Shown here in pieces: positions 1 through 11,880 of a DNA stretch of 64,000 bases. This DNA is from Malania oleifera. Its lineage: Eukaryota > Streptophyta > Magnoliopsida > Santalales > Ximeniaceae. The notes under the pieces are model-generated. The model was not told where the DNA came from. It was given only the letters and a program-made list of their open reading frames with translations, and did not search any database. The DNA is taken from assembly GCF_029873635.1 (NCBI RefSeq), contig NC_080420.1, positions 50,483,457 to 50,547,456 on the forward strand, read 5' to 3'. Each line of letters begins with the position of its first letter. Within the stretch, counting starts at the first letter, position 1. Made by a program: the position numbers and the translations under genes.

Positions 1-1117
1 TGATTCATTAAGCGATTGAAGAGTCTTCATATGTGCAGAACATGTGTCGTGTTTTTAGCTTTTTGTTGTATTTGTTTGGAGCAGGTATTAAATTTTCACC
101 TCATTCTGGTGCATTTCTATTTCTTTTCTTCTTTCTTCTGCTCATTCTTCAATTTCTTTCTTTTCATGGTCAGTCAGGAAAATCATTACACTTCTTTTAT
201 TGTTGTCATACCACCTATGTGAATTAAGCTCGAACAGTAGTCCATGAGCTAAGTCTATTTCTAGGGGTGGCTTAGCCTTCATATCTTGAGTAGGCTACAA
301 GACTAAGGTTTCTATCTCCCCACTGGATGTCACCTCTAGGTTAGCAAGTCAAAAACCGAGACTAGTGTACAAAAAGTATCCAGAAAAAAAGAAAAGGAAA
401 GTTGAGTTTCATGAATTCTGAGTTGACCTCAAAAACTCAAAAGAATGATAAAAGGCTCAACAGTACCTCACAAGGTGTCAAAGTCGCCCCAGGCACTCTC
501 TCAGTGCTCACAAGGAACCCTAAGTGCAATGAATCATATGAACATGTCTTTTCAGCCTCATGAGATACCATGTAAATATAAGAGTTTATATAGCCTAATT
601 AACACAAATGAACTTCTAGTAAACCTTTATAGAGTTACAATTCCTAAATTCGCCATATAAAGAGAAACTACACATAAATAAAACACTATATAGCTTAAGT
701 GTGTAACTCCTAGGTTATATGCAAATATGTGAAGGGTATAAGTCAGTGTTAATTCATGGCATAATCATCCATATTCAATTCTCTTTTTTGTTTAATTAAT
801 ACAAAACTCAACAAGTGAACGTGCACTGTGTCACATGCAAATTCTCACCCCCCCCCCCAACTAATGCGGAACATTGTCCTTAATGTAAAAGCCTAGGGGC
901 AATAGAAAAATTGTGCACGGGCGAAACAAGCTAATAGAAAAAGCACAAAAAATCACTACCAAATAATGTAACAGAAAAAGGAAAGAAAAATGCAAATAAA
1001 GAAACAAATAAATCAAAAAGAAAAAGTAGTAAAGGAGAAATATCAGAAAACTCCCCTAGGGTCTTGTAGAAGCAAGACCTCTTCATTTGGATAGAAGGGA
1101 GTCATGAAAGGCTTGAG
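1..1117 (-). other. 3' non-coding region of the Athila/Tat element
   Basis: No reading frame here is supported. Read on the minus strand it follows directly after the integrase C-terminus. Near 845-885 a C/G homopolymer sits beside a segment resembling the 'gacattgaggacaatgt... ggggg' stretch that often follows pol in Athila/Tat elements (family knowledge from memory). Bases about 130-320 match, by eye, the reverse complement of about 51860-52050, which suggests a second copy of the same non-coding region there. Short open frames near 16-227 and 445-660 look like chance. Confidence 0.5.
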
Positions 1118-1628
1118 TCACTGTCTATTGACCATGAAACCATTACCATTTTTTGGATCCACAATATCTATTACCATTACAATGTACAAGCCACCCCATC
1201 GGAAACTCAGTTTCTCAGGAAACAGATGTAATCTGGAGTTGTAGAGATGAACTTGTTGATTCAGGAAAAATTGTTTATCCTTTATTTTATTGTCATGCAG
1301 CAGCTTTATCTGCTTCTTCGCTAAGTGGGCCATGTCATAAACTTCCCTCCCAGATCCTTTAAGCTCACATACTTGGAACTTTCTCAAACCTTTGGTGTCA
1401 TCAAGTGCAAGATTAATCTATTTTATAACCCATAATGCATGATGCTGAATCTCAACAGGTAAATGACGTGCCTTATCGTAAACCAACCTATAGGGGGACA
1501 TCCCTAAATTTGTCTTGAATGCCATTTGGTAGGCCTAGAATGCATTACCCAGTTTCTTTGACTAGTCTTTTTGATTAGGGAAACCCGTCTTCTCAAATAT
1601 GATCTTGATCTCTGCAAAGAACTTACGC
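1118..1628 (-). pseudogene. Athila/Tat integrase C-terminal remnant
   Basis: Integrase joins retroelement DNA to the host chromosome. The minus-strand translation carries the C-terminal landmarks of Athila/Tat integrases: a segment like AFKTNLGMSPYRLVYDKA, then HLPVEIQH, and later LYNSRLHLFPEKLSFRW before the stop at 1118. At least two internal stops occur, both where Q or W is normal (QKD*SKK, AF*AYQ). The DDE catalytic core is absent: the sequence passes from an early DKRKFF segment straight to the post-core region, so a deletion removed it. Confidence 0.75.
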
Positions 1629-2359
1629 TTATCCCGAGTTAACCCCATGTTCTGGCATTTGGTCGGTTACAAGGTAGTTCACAATATCATCAAACCAAGG
1701 GGCACGTGACATGTCGGTGATAGGATAGATGGTGTAAGCATCTAACATTTTCAGCACTTCTTTCTTTACCACCTCCGTCATGGTTGGGTTCAGTGTCCAT
1801 TGCGCATTGTGAACTGGTATTGCATCTATCTCTGTGGATTGCCCCTCTAGTTCTAGCAACTCTCTAATCAAGAGAACTTTTTCATCAAATACCTCAGGCT
1901 GCTCAAGAGATTCACACTCAAATGCACCATTAAAATCAAATGTTGACAATAGCTTTGAATTATCCAAATCATCTACCATATCAACTGTGTGTACCTCTGA
2001 ATCATCACACCTAGTCGGCGTCTTGTGAGCATTAAACACGTTCATCTCCAATGTCATATTTTCAAATGTGAGCTTTAGTACTCCACTTCGACAATTGATC
2101 AATGCCTTGGAGGTAGCGAGGAATGGTCACCCAAGAATAACAGGTGCCTGGTAGATGTTGGAGACAGGTTGCTGCATATCCAAAACTACAAAGTCCACTG
2201 GGTAATAAAATTTGTCAACTTGTACTAATACATCTTCAATAATGCCTCGTGGAGCTTTTAATGATCTATCTACCAACTATAACATCATGGGTGTTTTCTT
2301 CAGCTCACATAAACCCAACTACTCATATATTGAAACGGGAGCAAGTTCACACTACTCCC
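1629..2359 (-). pseudogene. Athila/Tat protease joined by deletion to RT start and integrase start
   Basis: On the minus strand this begins just inside the protease active-site segment (SSVNLLPFSIYE); the catalytic Asp is lost at the boundary with the SIRE-type LTR at 2360. It continues with typical protease text (VDKFYYPVDFVVLDM) and a long frame at 2102-1629. In that frame, after the protease-RT linker, comes the very start of RT (TEVVKKEVLKMLDAYTIYPI), followed with no gap by the segment that normally opens integrase (PWFDDIVNYLVTDQMP). The whole RT catalytic domain and RNase H are therefore missing. The deletion keeps the frame open, but the product would have no polymerase. Confidence 0.75.
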
Positions 2360-4192
2360 TGAAATGAGGAATAGCTTCCCAAGGAGGGGGGGGGGTGAAT
2401 TGGATTCTTTTTAAATTTTAATGATTTTTAAGATTTTTCGATTTTAATAACCCAGAAAACACAATCATATAATAACAATAACCACACTTAAGAAAATTGA
2501 AATTTAAAATTATAATTCAATCAATGGAATCAATCAATCAAAAATTATTTAGGCTTTCGTTGCTTTCCCTGTAGCCTTTTATTATACACTTTACTTGATT
2601 AAGATTTCCGCAGATTAATCAACGTACTCCCCTTTTGGGTTTCCACAAACAATTAATCAAAACGTACTTTCTATTTATCAAGTACCTCTGTAACCTTCTC
2701 GATTTAGATCCTGCAAACTGCACTTAAAAAAATCTTATAACAATAGCAAGTAACGTATGTAAAATAAAGCAGAGAGAAAGAGACAAGAAATTTTACGAGG
2801 TTCAGCTTCAACACAGCCTACGTCCTCGCCTTTGGCAAAAACACCAAAGGATTCCACTATATCAGTTCTGTTACCTGGTGGAATAATACCAATTTACAAC
2901 ACACTCCTTCGATTAGACTAGAGCTCGCCTCTCCAAATAATAACCCCTTATTCGGCTCAACGATTCAACAACTTTGAATCGCTTAGGAAAGATAATAAGG
3001 AAATTTGTGTACAAAAGAGAACTCTCACAATAAAGTAAATTAGTACAACGATCAGCTCACTTTATACCTCAAAGTAATTCAAAGATAAGAAATTTCAAGC
3101 TCAATTCTTAGTATGAATTACCAAATAATTTTCCAAAGAAAAAGAAAGATTCTGATTTGGAAAACTTAGCTTCAAAATGTAAATCAATTTCAGATCAGAG
3201 ATTTATCTTTGAAAGAATTTTAGATCCTTTGAAAACAAAATTTTGAATACTTGAAGATAGATCGATCTAAAACCTTTGAAAATTTACTTTGATATAAAAG
3301 CCTTTGAATAATACTGAATCAGAAAATTTGTTGAAAATAACTAGATCTGGAAACTTTAGAAGATTGCTCAATTTCAAAACTCTTTTGAATATCTCATCAA
3401 ATGTTCTCTCTATGCTTTCTTCTCACCTTTTAAAATGTTGAGATTAAGACTATTTATAGAGACTTTAGAAATCATCCATTACTCCCAAAGATTTCTAAAA
3501 TTCATTTCCAAATAGTTTGAAATAAATATATTAAAAAATGTGGTTCAAAAAATCTTCTCGTTGAGAAATTTATTGCCAACGTTCGAGTGGCAGTCACCTG
3601 TCACAAAACAACTCTCAACACAAAATGCAGGCAGTCATCTGCCAGAACCAAGGTAGTCGTCTGGCTTGTTCATGTTGGCGCCTGGCTAGTTAGGCAGTCG
3701 CCTGTCTAGCTATTGACTTTGTGAGAAATCATTTTCTTAATGTGGCAGTCGCCTGCCTTATTTTAGCAGTCGCCTGACCCTTCATTATTTCAGAAAATAT
3801 TTTCTTGTTAAGTTCTTTTTATTTATAAAAAATATTTTCTTTTAATTTTCTATGAGCTTCAAACCTCTTTATATTTAAGTTTAGCTTTGAAGTACTTACA
3901 TTTTTAGAATGTCCTTAATATAACTCTTTTAGTCTTCAAATGTGTTCTTCCATAAGCTTTGTGGTTGCAATCTTTCCTTTGAGCTTTTCACAGTATAACT
4001 TTTGTTCTTCATGCTCTTTATAACCCATAAGCCTTTCTTTGTATACTGCAAGGATTCTGTGTAATTCATAAACCTCCTTTTACACTTGAGCTGTACTATT
4101 TTCCTGAAAAAAACTTTTACTTGAAACATATTAAACACATCATTTTATTTGTTATCATCAAAATAAGAATTGTAAACCTCATTAGGCCAACA
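2360..4192 (-). mobile_element. SIRE-type Ty1/copia 3' LTR
   Basis: Begins TGAAATGAGGAATAGC and ends GGCCAACA, i.e. TG...CA, and is closely similar by eye to the LTR at 7097-8885. It carries the G-tract next to GGTGAATTGG near one end, the block ACGAGGTTCAGC...CCTACGTCC at about 2794-2827, and an array of GGCAGTCGCCTG-like palindromes at 3585-3780. Orientation is minus, because a polypurine tract lies immediately right of it on the minus strand. It sits in the Athila/Tat protease. No target duplication can be tested because the other end of the element is lost. Confidence 0.7.
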
Positions 4193-4206
4193 ATCTCCCC
4201 CTTTTT
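4193..4206 (-). promoter_or_regulatory. Polypurine tract of the SIRE-type element
   Basis: The plus strand reads atctccccctttttt; the minus strand is therefore a purine run (AAAAAGGGGGAGAT) directly before the LTR start TGTTGGCC. This is the expected position of the primer for second-strand DNA synthesis, and it fixes the LTR at 2360-4192 as a 3' LTR. Confidence 0.6.
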
Positions 4207-4230
4207 TATAATGACAAATCGAGAGCAAAA

Positions 4231-4372
4231 ATAATAAGCTTTTAACATTCATGGCTCCCCCTATCAATAAGCATGGTATATTTAAAGGTATACAAAATAA
4301 AAAATAATAAGCTTTTAACATTCATGGCTCCCCCTATTAATAAGCATGGTATATTTAAACGTATACATAAGG
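4231..4372. repeat. 73-bp tandem duplication
   Basis: A unit starting ataataagcttttaacatt and containing ggctccccctat occurs twice head to tail, at about 4231-4303 and 4304-4372, with only a few differences. It lies in the non-coding 3' internal part of the SIRE-type fragment. A second, looser duplication follows at about 4398-4481 (cacaaaccacat... and actctcatattgtatcatat, each repeated). Confidence 0.75.
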
Positions 4373-4639
4373 GAAAATACATTAACCATGTAAAATTTCA
4401 CAAACCACATACATACTCTCATATTGTATCATATTCACAAACCACATATTCACAAACCATACTCTCATATTGTATCATATTTTTGCACGTACAACTTCCT
4501 CTCAACCATTCTCCCCCTTTGGACATTAATCAAAAAGGAGGAAAAAGGTACATAACAGAGAGATGCTGCAAGTCAAAATGCTAGTTTTAGAACACCAAAG
4601 AAAGCTTAGCCGATAAAAACACATAAAAACACAGAAAAG

Positions 4640-5209
4640 AACACATAAAAACACATAAAATAATAGGTAAAGGCACATAAGTCTGAGGCTTCCATATTTT
4701 CACTTTCATCATCTTATTCTTCTTGTTCTTCAGAGTTATGATTTCCTTCCTCTTGTTCACTATCATCTTCTCCTTCTTCTTGTTCTCTAGATTCATCTTC
4801 TCCTTCTTCTTGGTCTGCAGATTCATCCTCACTGGAAGTAGCAGAACTAATACTCATTGGAGATTTTACTTTAGAGGAACTTGTCAATTGTTGCTCAATC
4901 TTTTCAGCTCACTTCTCAATTTTTGAACAATGAGCTTCTATGGCTGTGACCTTCTCTTGTAAAGTACTGAGGCCAGATTTCATACCATCACTGAATGTCA
5001 TGTAATGATTAAAAAATGGAGCAAACCATGAAGGAGTGTCTGGAGCAAGCTGAATTGAAGGTGTTGAAAAGGAAGATGAAGGAGGTGATGGAGCAGATGA
5101 GACAATCCTATGGCCTTTATGAAACCACCCTTGTGGAGAAATCTTATACCCCATCCGTTTGAGAACGGTATCAGAAAAGATATCATAGTGAGTACTTATC
5201 TTATTAATA
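4640..5209 (-). pseudogene. Acidic-tailed open frame of the SIRE-type element (3' internal part)
   Basis: Reading leftward on the minus strand, the longest frame starts MGYKISPQGWFHKG (5154), passes through a Pro/Ser-rich stretch (APSPPSSSFSTP) and a short helical segment ending KVTAIEAHCSKIEK, then meets a TGA at 4909. Past that stop the same frame continues with an acidic tail built of near-repeats of EQEEGEDxS at about 4700-4840. Such tails occur in extra open frames between pol and the 3' LTR in SIRE-like and related plant elements, sometimes called env-like; I cannot identify this one. The upstream part is cut off at the chromovirus boundary (5215). Confidence 0.4.
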
Positions 5210-5437
5210 GTTTTTGTAATAAACTAAGAAATTAATTAGGGTCTCGTCAACAAACACAGGGGATTTTTTGACGAGGGTACATGAGGATCTCGTTGATGAG
5301 GACACGTCTCATCGACGATAATACCGAGAGGGGGTTTATGGCAGTCTGAAATTCATTGACGAGGGGTGTAGGTTCATCGACGAACTTCTTCATGGACTCA
5401 TCGACGAGATTACGTGTCTTGTCGATGAACCCATGGC

Positions 5438-5445
5438 TATAAATA
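5438..5445 (+). promoter_or_regulatory. TATA box of the chromovirus 5' LTR
   Basis: TATAAATA directly downstream of the palindrome array; the 3' LTR has the same sequence at 14300-14307. A pyrimidine-rich stretch (ccctctctctctctttg) about 50-60 bases downstream is a likely transcription start area. Promoter activity is inferred from position only. Confidence 0.6.
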
Positions 5446-7096
5446 AGCTAAAACTCATATTTTTGGCAGAAACTGGCATAGGAATTTTCCCTCTCTCTCT
5501 CTTTGAACGTCCCTCTCCCCTTTTCTCTTCGATCCCGGCTTCATTTCTCTCTGGATCGATGATCTGAGGCCACCACGATGCTCCTGGGAAAGTTCTCTGT
5601 AAATCTACTAGAGTAGATCGTTTGTGGGAGTGTTTCGAATTACATCCCAATTTCAGGGTAAGGCATTTTATTCAGTATTTGTCATTCCCATAGTTATATA
5701 AAATGTTGTACATAGAAAAATAATGATACTTCATTCTAGGAGATGTTGTTTTCAAAGTGTTGAGTGGGGAACCCTGCAGGTGTAGGACCAGGCACAGTAT
5801 GGGGCTTTTGCAGAAATCAAGTAAAAGAAATATACTATACTAGGAGATTTAACCATGTTATCAGAGATTTTATGTATATACATGTATACCAATTTATTAT
5901 TCAGTTTTTACAGAATAAGAGTTTTTAAGGTATGTGTGGAATGAGTAGATATTTACCCGATATATATGTTATACAACTTTTCTAGCATATCATGTTATAC
6001 AGTATATACAGGTATAAACAGATATTCACAGATATTTATCAAACAGATATAAACATATTTTATTCAGTTCAGTATATTACAATATTTATAGAATGCCATG
6101 TTTTCCTAATGCGATAACACTCAAGTTATACATATAGATTACACAGACATGTTATACAGACAAATTATACAGACAGATTATATAGTCAAATATACAGTTA
6201 TAGCATCCACATGCTACAATTATATTATTAAGATATACAGTATATTCAGTACAGAATTATAGTGTTATGGTTATTTTGGAAACATGATGAAAACAGTAAA
6301 GATAATTATAGTATATATATTTATACAGTATTAGATCCCTAAGAAAATAGTACAAACAGATACAGTTTATAGAGCACGGTACCATTGCTATTTACAAAAT
6401 AGAGTGCAACCACATATCTCAGATAGTGTGTGGGTACCATCAACCGCACTCGGAGTGGATGCAGCTCCCCAGTTTCTGGGTTGAGGGAGCCTAGTTTGAT
6501 GAGGTAGTAGTCCAGTTCCGTGCCTAAAAGAGGATGCAATTTGGCCGGACTGAGGAATGGTAGAGTATAGTGACTTACCTGGTGGGCCAACCAGAGTTAA
6601 GTCCCACCTACGGGCCGCACAACCCTCTCATGAGGGGTCAAATCATAACATATAGACTTCCAGGGAAAAAACACAGTTATGTATATGTATACAGTTTTAC
6701 AACATTTTATAAATATAGTATGACATTAGCAGTATGAAATATGGAAAATTCAGACGTTGCAGTTATATTTTAAGCTATGATAAATGTAAGATATGTCTTT
6801 ACTGATTTTCCAGCTTATATAGTTTCAAATGTTATTATTATAGTTATGCAACTTGGTCGCCATACACTAGTAATAGCATATTTCCACTTACTGAGCGTCG
6901 ACTCATCCCATTACTTCAACATTTTTCAGGTGAACCAGCTAGGCGAGCAGATGAGGCTCACGAATAGAGTGTTTTCTTGATTGCTCTGCCAATAGGGTAA
7001 GTGTGTTCAAAGGGTTTTGTTTTTAGGTAGATGATATTGGTGTGTGATGTAATTATGGTTGAGAACACTGAATTCTGGTGTTGTAAATATATATAT

Positions 7097-8885
7097 TGAA
7101 ATGACGAATAGCTTCCCAAGAGGGGGGGGGTGAATTGGATTCTTTTTATATTTTAATGATTTTTAAGCTTTTGATTTTAATTACCCAGAAAACAAGATAT
7201 ATATGAACGATAACCACACTTAAAAATACTAAAATTTAAATTCACAAGTCAATAAATGAAATCAAGATAATTCAATCACTCAATGAAAAATATTAAAGCT
7301 TTTGTTGATTTCCTTGTAAACTTTTAGTATGCACTTTACTTGATCAAGATTTCCGCAGATTAACCAACGTACTCCTTTTTTGGGTTTCCGCAAACGATTA
7401 ATCAAAACGTACTTTCCAAATATCAAGTACCTTTGTTTCTTTCTTACTTAAGAACCTGCAACCTGCACTTTTAAATCATACAACAATAGCAAGTGAAGAA
7501 TATAAAGTAAAGCAGAGAGAAAGAGATAAGAATTTTTACGAGGTTCAGCTTCAACACAGCCTACGTCCTCGCCTTTGGCAAAACACCAAAGGATTCCACT
7601 ATATTAATTCTGTTACTTAGTGGAACAACACCTATTTACAACCACTCCTTTTGTTAGGCTAGACCCCGCCTCTCCAAACAATAATCCCTTGTTTGGTCCA
7701 ACGATTCAACAACTCTGAATCGTTTAAGAATAATGATAAAGAAATTTTGTGTACAAAAAAAAAGAACTCTCACAATAGAGTAAATTAGTACAATGATCAT
7801 CAAACTTATACTCCAAGGTAATTCAAATATAAGAAATTTGAAGCTCAATACTTAGTATGAATTACCAAATAATTTTTCAAAGAATCAAAGTATAAATCAA
7901 TATTAGATCAGAAATTTAAGCTCAAGAGAGTTTTAGATTCTTTGAGAATTTTGAATACTTGAAGATCGGTTGATCTAAAAACCTTTGAAAATTTGCTTGA
8001 TCTAAAAACCTTTTGAAGATTGCTGGATCTAAAAACTTTTGAAGATTGCTAGATCTGAAAACTTTTGAAGATTGCTTAATTTCAAAAACCTTTGAATATT
8101 ACATCCATCTAAAAACTTTTGAAGATTAGGACTATTTATAGATGTTTCAGAAGCCATCCATTACTCCCAAAGATTCCTAAAACTCATTTCCAGGTATTTT
8201 GAAATAAATATGTCCAAAAGTGTGGTTTAAAAAATCTTCCCGTTAAGAGATTTAATGCCAACATTCGAGTAGCAGTCGCCTGTCATAGAGCAGACTCTCA
8301 ACACAGAATGCTGGCAGTTGCCTGCCAGAACCAAGGTAGTCGCCTGACTTTTTCATGCAGGCACCTGGCAGGTTAGGCAGTCGCCTGTCTAGCTACTGAC
8401 TTTTTAAAAAACCATTTTCTTAATGTGGCAGTCCCCTGACCCTTCATTATTTCAAAAAGTTTTCTTTTCTTAAACCCTTTCTTTTTATTTATTTAAAAAG
8501 TATTGTTTAGAGTATATATATAAAAACATATTTTTGAATTTCTATGAGCTTCAAACCACTTTATACATGAGATTAACGTTGAAGTACTTACATTTAGAAT
8601 ATCCTTGGAAAAATTATAATTCTTTTAGTCTTCAATCTTGTTCTTCCATCATCTTTGTGGTTGCAATCTTTCCTTTGAGCTTTTCACAGTATAACTTTGT
8701 TCTTCATGCTCTTTATAATCCATAAGCTTTACTTTGTGTTCTTCAAGGATTCTTTGTAATCCATAAACTTCCTTATGCACTTGAGCTTTGTTATTTTCCT
8801 AAAAAAATTTTACTTGAAATATATTAAACATATCATTTGATTTGTTATCATCAAAATAAGAATTGTAAGCCTTATTAGGCCAACA
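7097..8885 (-). mobile_element. SIRE-type solo LTR inside the chromovirus 5' LTR
   Basis: Starts TGAAATGACGAATAGC and ends GGCCAACA; flanked by TATAT on both sides (7092-7096 and 8886-8890), though the site lies in a TA repeat. The matching site in the 3' LTR (about 15950) is an uninterrupted TA run, which confirms the insertion. No internal region remains, so it arose by LTR-LTR recombination. It shares with 2360-4192 the G-tract, the ACGAGGTTCAGC...CCTACGTCC block (7538-7570) and the GGCAGTCGCCTG-like array (about 8265-8440). Confidence 0.85.
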
Positions 8886-9052
8886 TATATATATATATAT
8901 ATATGGATGTAAGATTTTACATTTCCGTTGTATTGTTGTGTTATTATGTATAGAAATACCTCAGTGCCCATTTGAGGCCTGAGATGCTCTAGCCGGGGTA
9001 TCAGAGTAATTTATTTTTTAATTGGAAAAAAAATAATTGGGTCGTTACAGTT

Positions 9053-9064
9053 TGGTATCAGAGC
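9053..9064 (+). promoter_or_regulatory. Primer binding site, initiator tRNA-Met
   Basis: TGGTATCAGAGC, complementary to the 3' end of plant initiator tRNA-Met, three bases after the 5' LTR. Reverse transcription of this element would have been primed here. Confidence 0.9.
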
Positions 9065-9408
9065 CTAGGTTGCTAGGTTCTGTAGACTAAAGAGTGTAGC
9101 GTAAAACAATACCATAATTTAGAAATGGAATCTTAAGAAAAGTGGCATAGTGAATTAGTGAAAGTGATGTTGGGAAAATTAGGATGAGAATTTAGGGTTT
9201 TGCTCTGCGGTTTGGAGGTAGAGTTTTGGGGTGATTTCTATGATTTTCCTGGGGTGACGAGTCTAGGAAAACCATAGTAAACTTTCGATGATTTCTATTT
9301 TCATGTTGTAAAGCTCGGCCTTAAATTAGTAATTAAAGAGTAGGAGTATTTTAGCTAGTATAGTATTGTACGATTCTGATACTCAATACAATTTGGTAAT
9401 ATTGTAGG

Positions 9409-10312
9409 ATGAATCCAGGAGGTAGTAGCACTCACGCTAGTGGTGATGATGAAGCGGGTTCTTGCCGTTCTACGTAGTATGGCGCAGCAAGTTATAGCTG
9501 AGATAGCTTAGAGCTCTAGAGAGCAGGGAGGTCCATCTCCAGCTCAGGGATGTACTATAGAGAAATTTATGAATATGAACCCGCTGACATTTTTAGGAGC
9601 AGCTGACCCTGCAGCTGCGGAGAACTGGATGCAGGAGGTAGAAAAAATTCTAACAGTGCTTCACTGCACTGATGAGCAGAAGGTCTTATATGCTATGTAT
9701 AGACTGGCAGGGGAGGCCGAGCAATGGTGGACGATCACTAGACCATTAGAGGAGCAGAGGACGATTCCAATTTCGATGACTTGGGCCCAATTCAAGGATG
9801 TATTCTTTGATAGATATTATCCTACCCCAGTTAGAGAGGCTCGAGTACAAGACTTTCTGAGCTTGTCCCAGGAATCATTGACCGTTCAGCAGTACGCGGC
9901 AAAATTTATTGAGCTATCGCATTTCTGCCCTTATATCATTCTAGATGAAGTTAATGAGGTTAGAATGTTTGAGAGAAACCTGAGGTGTAATATTTACAAA
10001 CAGGTGGCAGTATTGAGAATACAAGATTTTTCAGAATTGGTTGACCGAGCCATAATAGTAGAGGAGAGTTTGCTGAGAGAGACTGAGATATAGAACCAAT
10101 AGAAGAGGACCGCACCCTCGAGTTTTCAAGTGGGGTCCAGCCGAGGTCCGTGGAGAGGAGTTAGATCTGGTGGGGGATAGAGGCAAATGGTGGAGCACGG
10201 TGGATTTTAGGGTGGACAACCTCTTACCACTTGTCCCAAATGTGGATGGAGACACCCAAGTGAGTGTCGGCTAGGAGAGAATGTTTGCTACTACTGTGGG
10301 AGACCCGACCAT
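9409..10312 (+). pseudogene. Chromovirus gag (capsid and zinc knuckle), broken
   Basis: Gag forms the particle in which the element's RNA is copied. An ATG at 9409 opens MNPGGSSTHASG but the frame soon shifts and stops. The best stretch, 9569-10093, reads FLGAADPAAAENWMQEVEKIL and later YAMYRLAGEAEQWW, the retrotransposon gag core. It ends at TAG codons (EI*NQ*KRTAP) where relatives have Gln. A zinc knuckle follows in another frame near 10230-10310: CPKCGWRHPSECRLG and CYYCGRPDHMAQL, the second lacking its final Cys. Stops and frame changes make it non-functional. Confidence 0.85.
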
Positions 10313-10859
10313 ATGGCTCAATTGTTCCAAATGCCATCAAATTATGTACCAACTTCCAGAACATTTCGGGGTGGATACAAGGCGCCTTACGGAGGTCAGC
10401 AGAGGAATACTGCCCAGGTAAAAGTCTATGCGTTGATGCCGGGTGATGCCGAGGTGGCTGGAGATGTAGTCATAGGTACCCTTATCGCTTTACCATATAA
10501 AGTTATCATTTTATTTGATATAGGTGCTACTCATTCCTTTATATCGGTGGGATATGTAAGAATAATTGGGGTAGAGACACAACTATTAGATGTAGAACTA
10601 TCTGTGGGTATGCCGATAGGATCTGTAGTAAGATGTAGGACGGTGCTTCGAAATTTTCTAGTAGGTATCCAAGAGAGAGTATCGTGGTCCTAGATATGCA
10701 AGGGTTTGATGTGATACTTTGTATGGATTGGCTAGCAACTCATCACGCCAGCATAGATTGTCATCAGAAAGAAGTGATTTTCAAACCCCGGGTGAGCAAG
10801 AATACTGATTTATGGGTTCACGTGTACGTGCTTCGCCACAGCTGGTGTCGTCTATTTAG
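10313..10859 (+). pseudogene. Chromovirus aspartic protease, broken
   Basis: The protease cleaves the gag-pol polyprotein. The frame at 10313-10693 contains VIILFDIGATHSFIS; the catalytic motif is normally D-S-G-A, here D-I-G-A, so the Asp is kept and the Ser replaced by Ile. The next part, VLRNFLVGIQERV, breaks by frameshift; the following text (GFDVILCMDWLATHHASIDC, near 10700) continues in another frame towards RT, matching the usual protease-RT linker of Tekay-like elements. Confidence 0.8.
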
Positions 10860-11880
10860 GTGAGGAGACTGTTACAGGGTGGTTGCCAGGGGTATGTTGC
10901 ATGCATAAAAAAATTGCCAAAAGAGGAACTAAAAAAAGCTGATATATCAGTAGTGCATGAATTTCCAAATATTTTTCCAGATGAATTGCCTAGCTTACCA
11001 CCAGACCGAGAGATTGAGTTTATTATGGATCTATTGTCGGCGTCAGCACTGGTATCTAAAGCACCATGCTGTATGGCTCCAATCGAATTGAAAGAATTGA
11101 AAGATCAGTTATAGGAATTGTTGGACAAGGGGTTTATCAAACCCAGTGTGTCACCCTGGGAAGCTCCAGTTTTGTTTGTGAAAAAGAAAGACGGGACCAT
11201 GACGTTGTGTATCGATTATAAGGAGATAAAAAAACTGACAGTTAAGAATAAATATCCTCTCCCTAGGATCGATGATTTGTTTGATTAGCTCCAGAGGACC
11301 TATGTTTATTCTAAAATTGATCTGCGGTCGGGTTATCGTCAGGTGAAAGTTGGAGCAGAAGACATTTCAAAAACAGCATTCCCAACCATATATGGGCATT
11401 ACGAGTTCTTGGTAATGCCATTTGGGTTGACTAACCCACCAACAGTGTTCATGAATTTAATGAATCAGGTGTTCCATCAGTTCTTGGACCAGTTTCTGGT
11501 TGTATTCATTGATGATATACTACTCTACTCGAGAAGTTTTGAGGAGCATGAACATCATTTGAGGCTGGTGTTCTAGATATTGAGAGAAAGAAAATTGTAC
11601 GCAAAATTCAAGAAATGTGAGTTCTGGTTAATGCAAGTTTCTTTTCTCAGCCATATGATCTCTGAAGCAGGTGTATTGGTTGATTCGAGTAAAATAGAGG
11701 CAGTGGTGAGTTGGGGAAGACTGGGAAATGTCCAGGAGGTTAGGAGTTTTCTGGAATTAATAGGCTATTATCGATGCTTCGTGGATGGTTTCTCCAGATT
11801 ATCGGGTCCATTAACACGACTTATAAGGAAAAATGTGAAGTTCGAATGGACTAGTGATTGTGAGCAGAGTTTCTAGGAAT
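10860..11880 (+). pseudogene. Chromovirus reverse transcriptase, broken by stops
   Basis: Copies element RNA into DNA. One frame runs through the region: LPKEELKKADISVVHEFPNIFPDELPSLPP, then [40 protein letters not shown] and [20 protein letters not shown]. The polymerase motif is F-I-D-D with both Asp present. Stops occur at 11112, 11286, 11574 and 11874; each is TAG where relatives have CAG (Gln), as in QL*ELLDKG, LFD*LQR, LVF*ILRE and SF*ELK. Otherwise the domain is close to full length, which suggests decay by point mutation rather than deletion. Confidence 0.9.

Larger units (their letters stand above)
5215..9049 (+). repeat. 5' LTR of the chromovirus (with nested insertion)
   Basis: TG...CA LTR, 3835 bp as it stands but about 2.0 kb after subtracting the solo LTR at 7097-8885, which agrees with the 2019-bp 3' LTR. 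The promoter-side segment 5237-5430 carries TCGTCGACGA-like palindromes, followed by a TATA box at 5438. By eye, many differences from the 3' LTR are C/T or G/A at CG sites, and a short segment between the palindromes and the TATA box is absent from the 3' copy. Confidence 0.9.

Noticed and set aside
1153..1362. Plus-strand open frame opposite the Athila/Tat integrase
   Set aside because: It is the shadow of the minus-strand integrase C-terminus.
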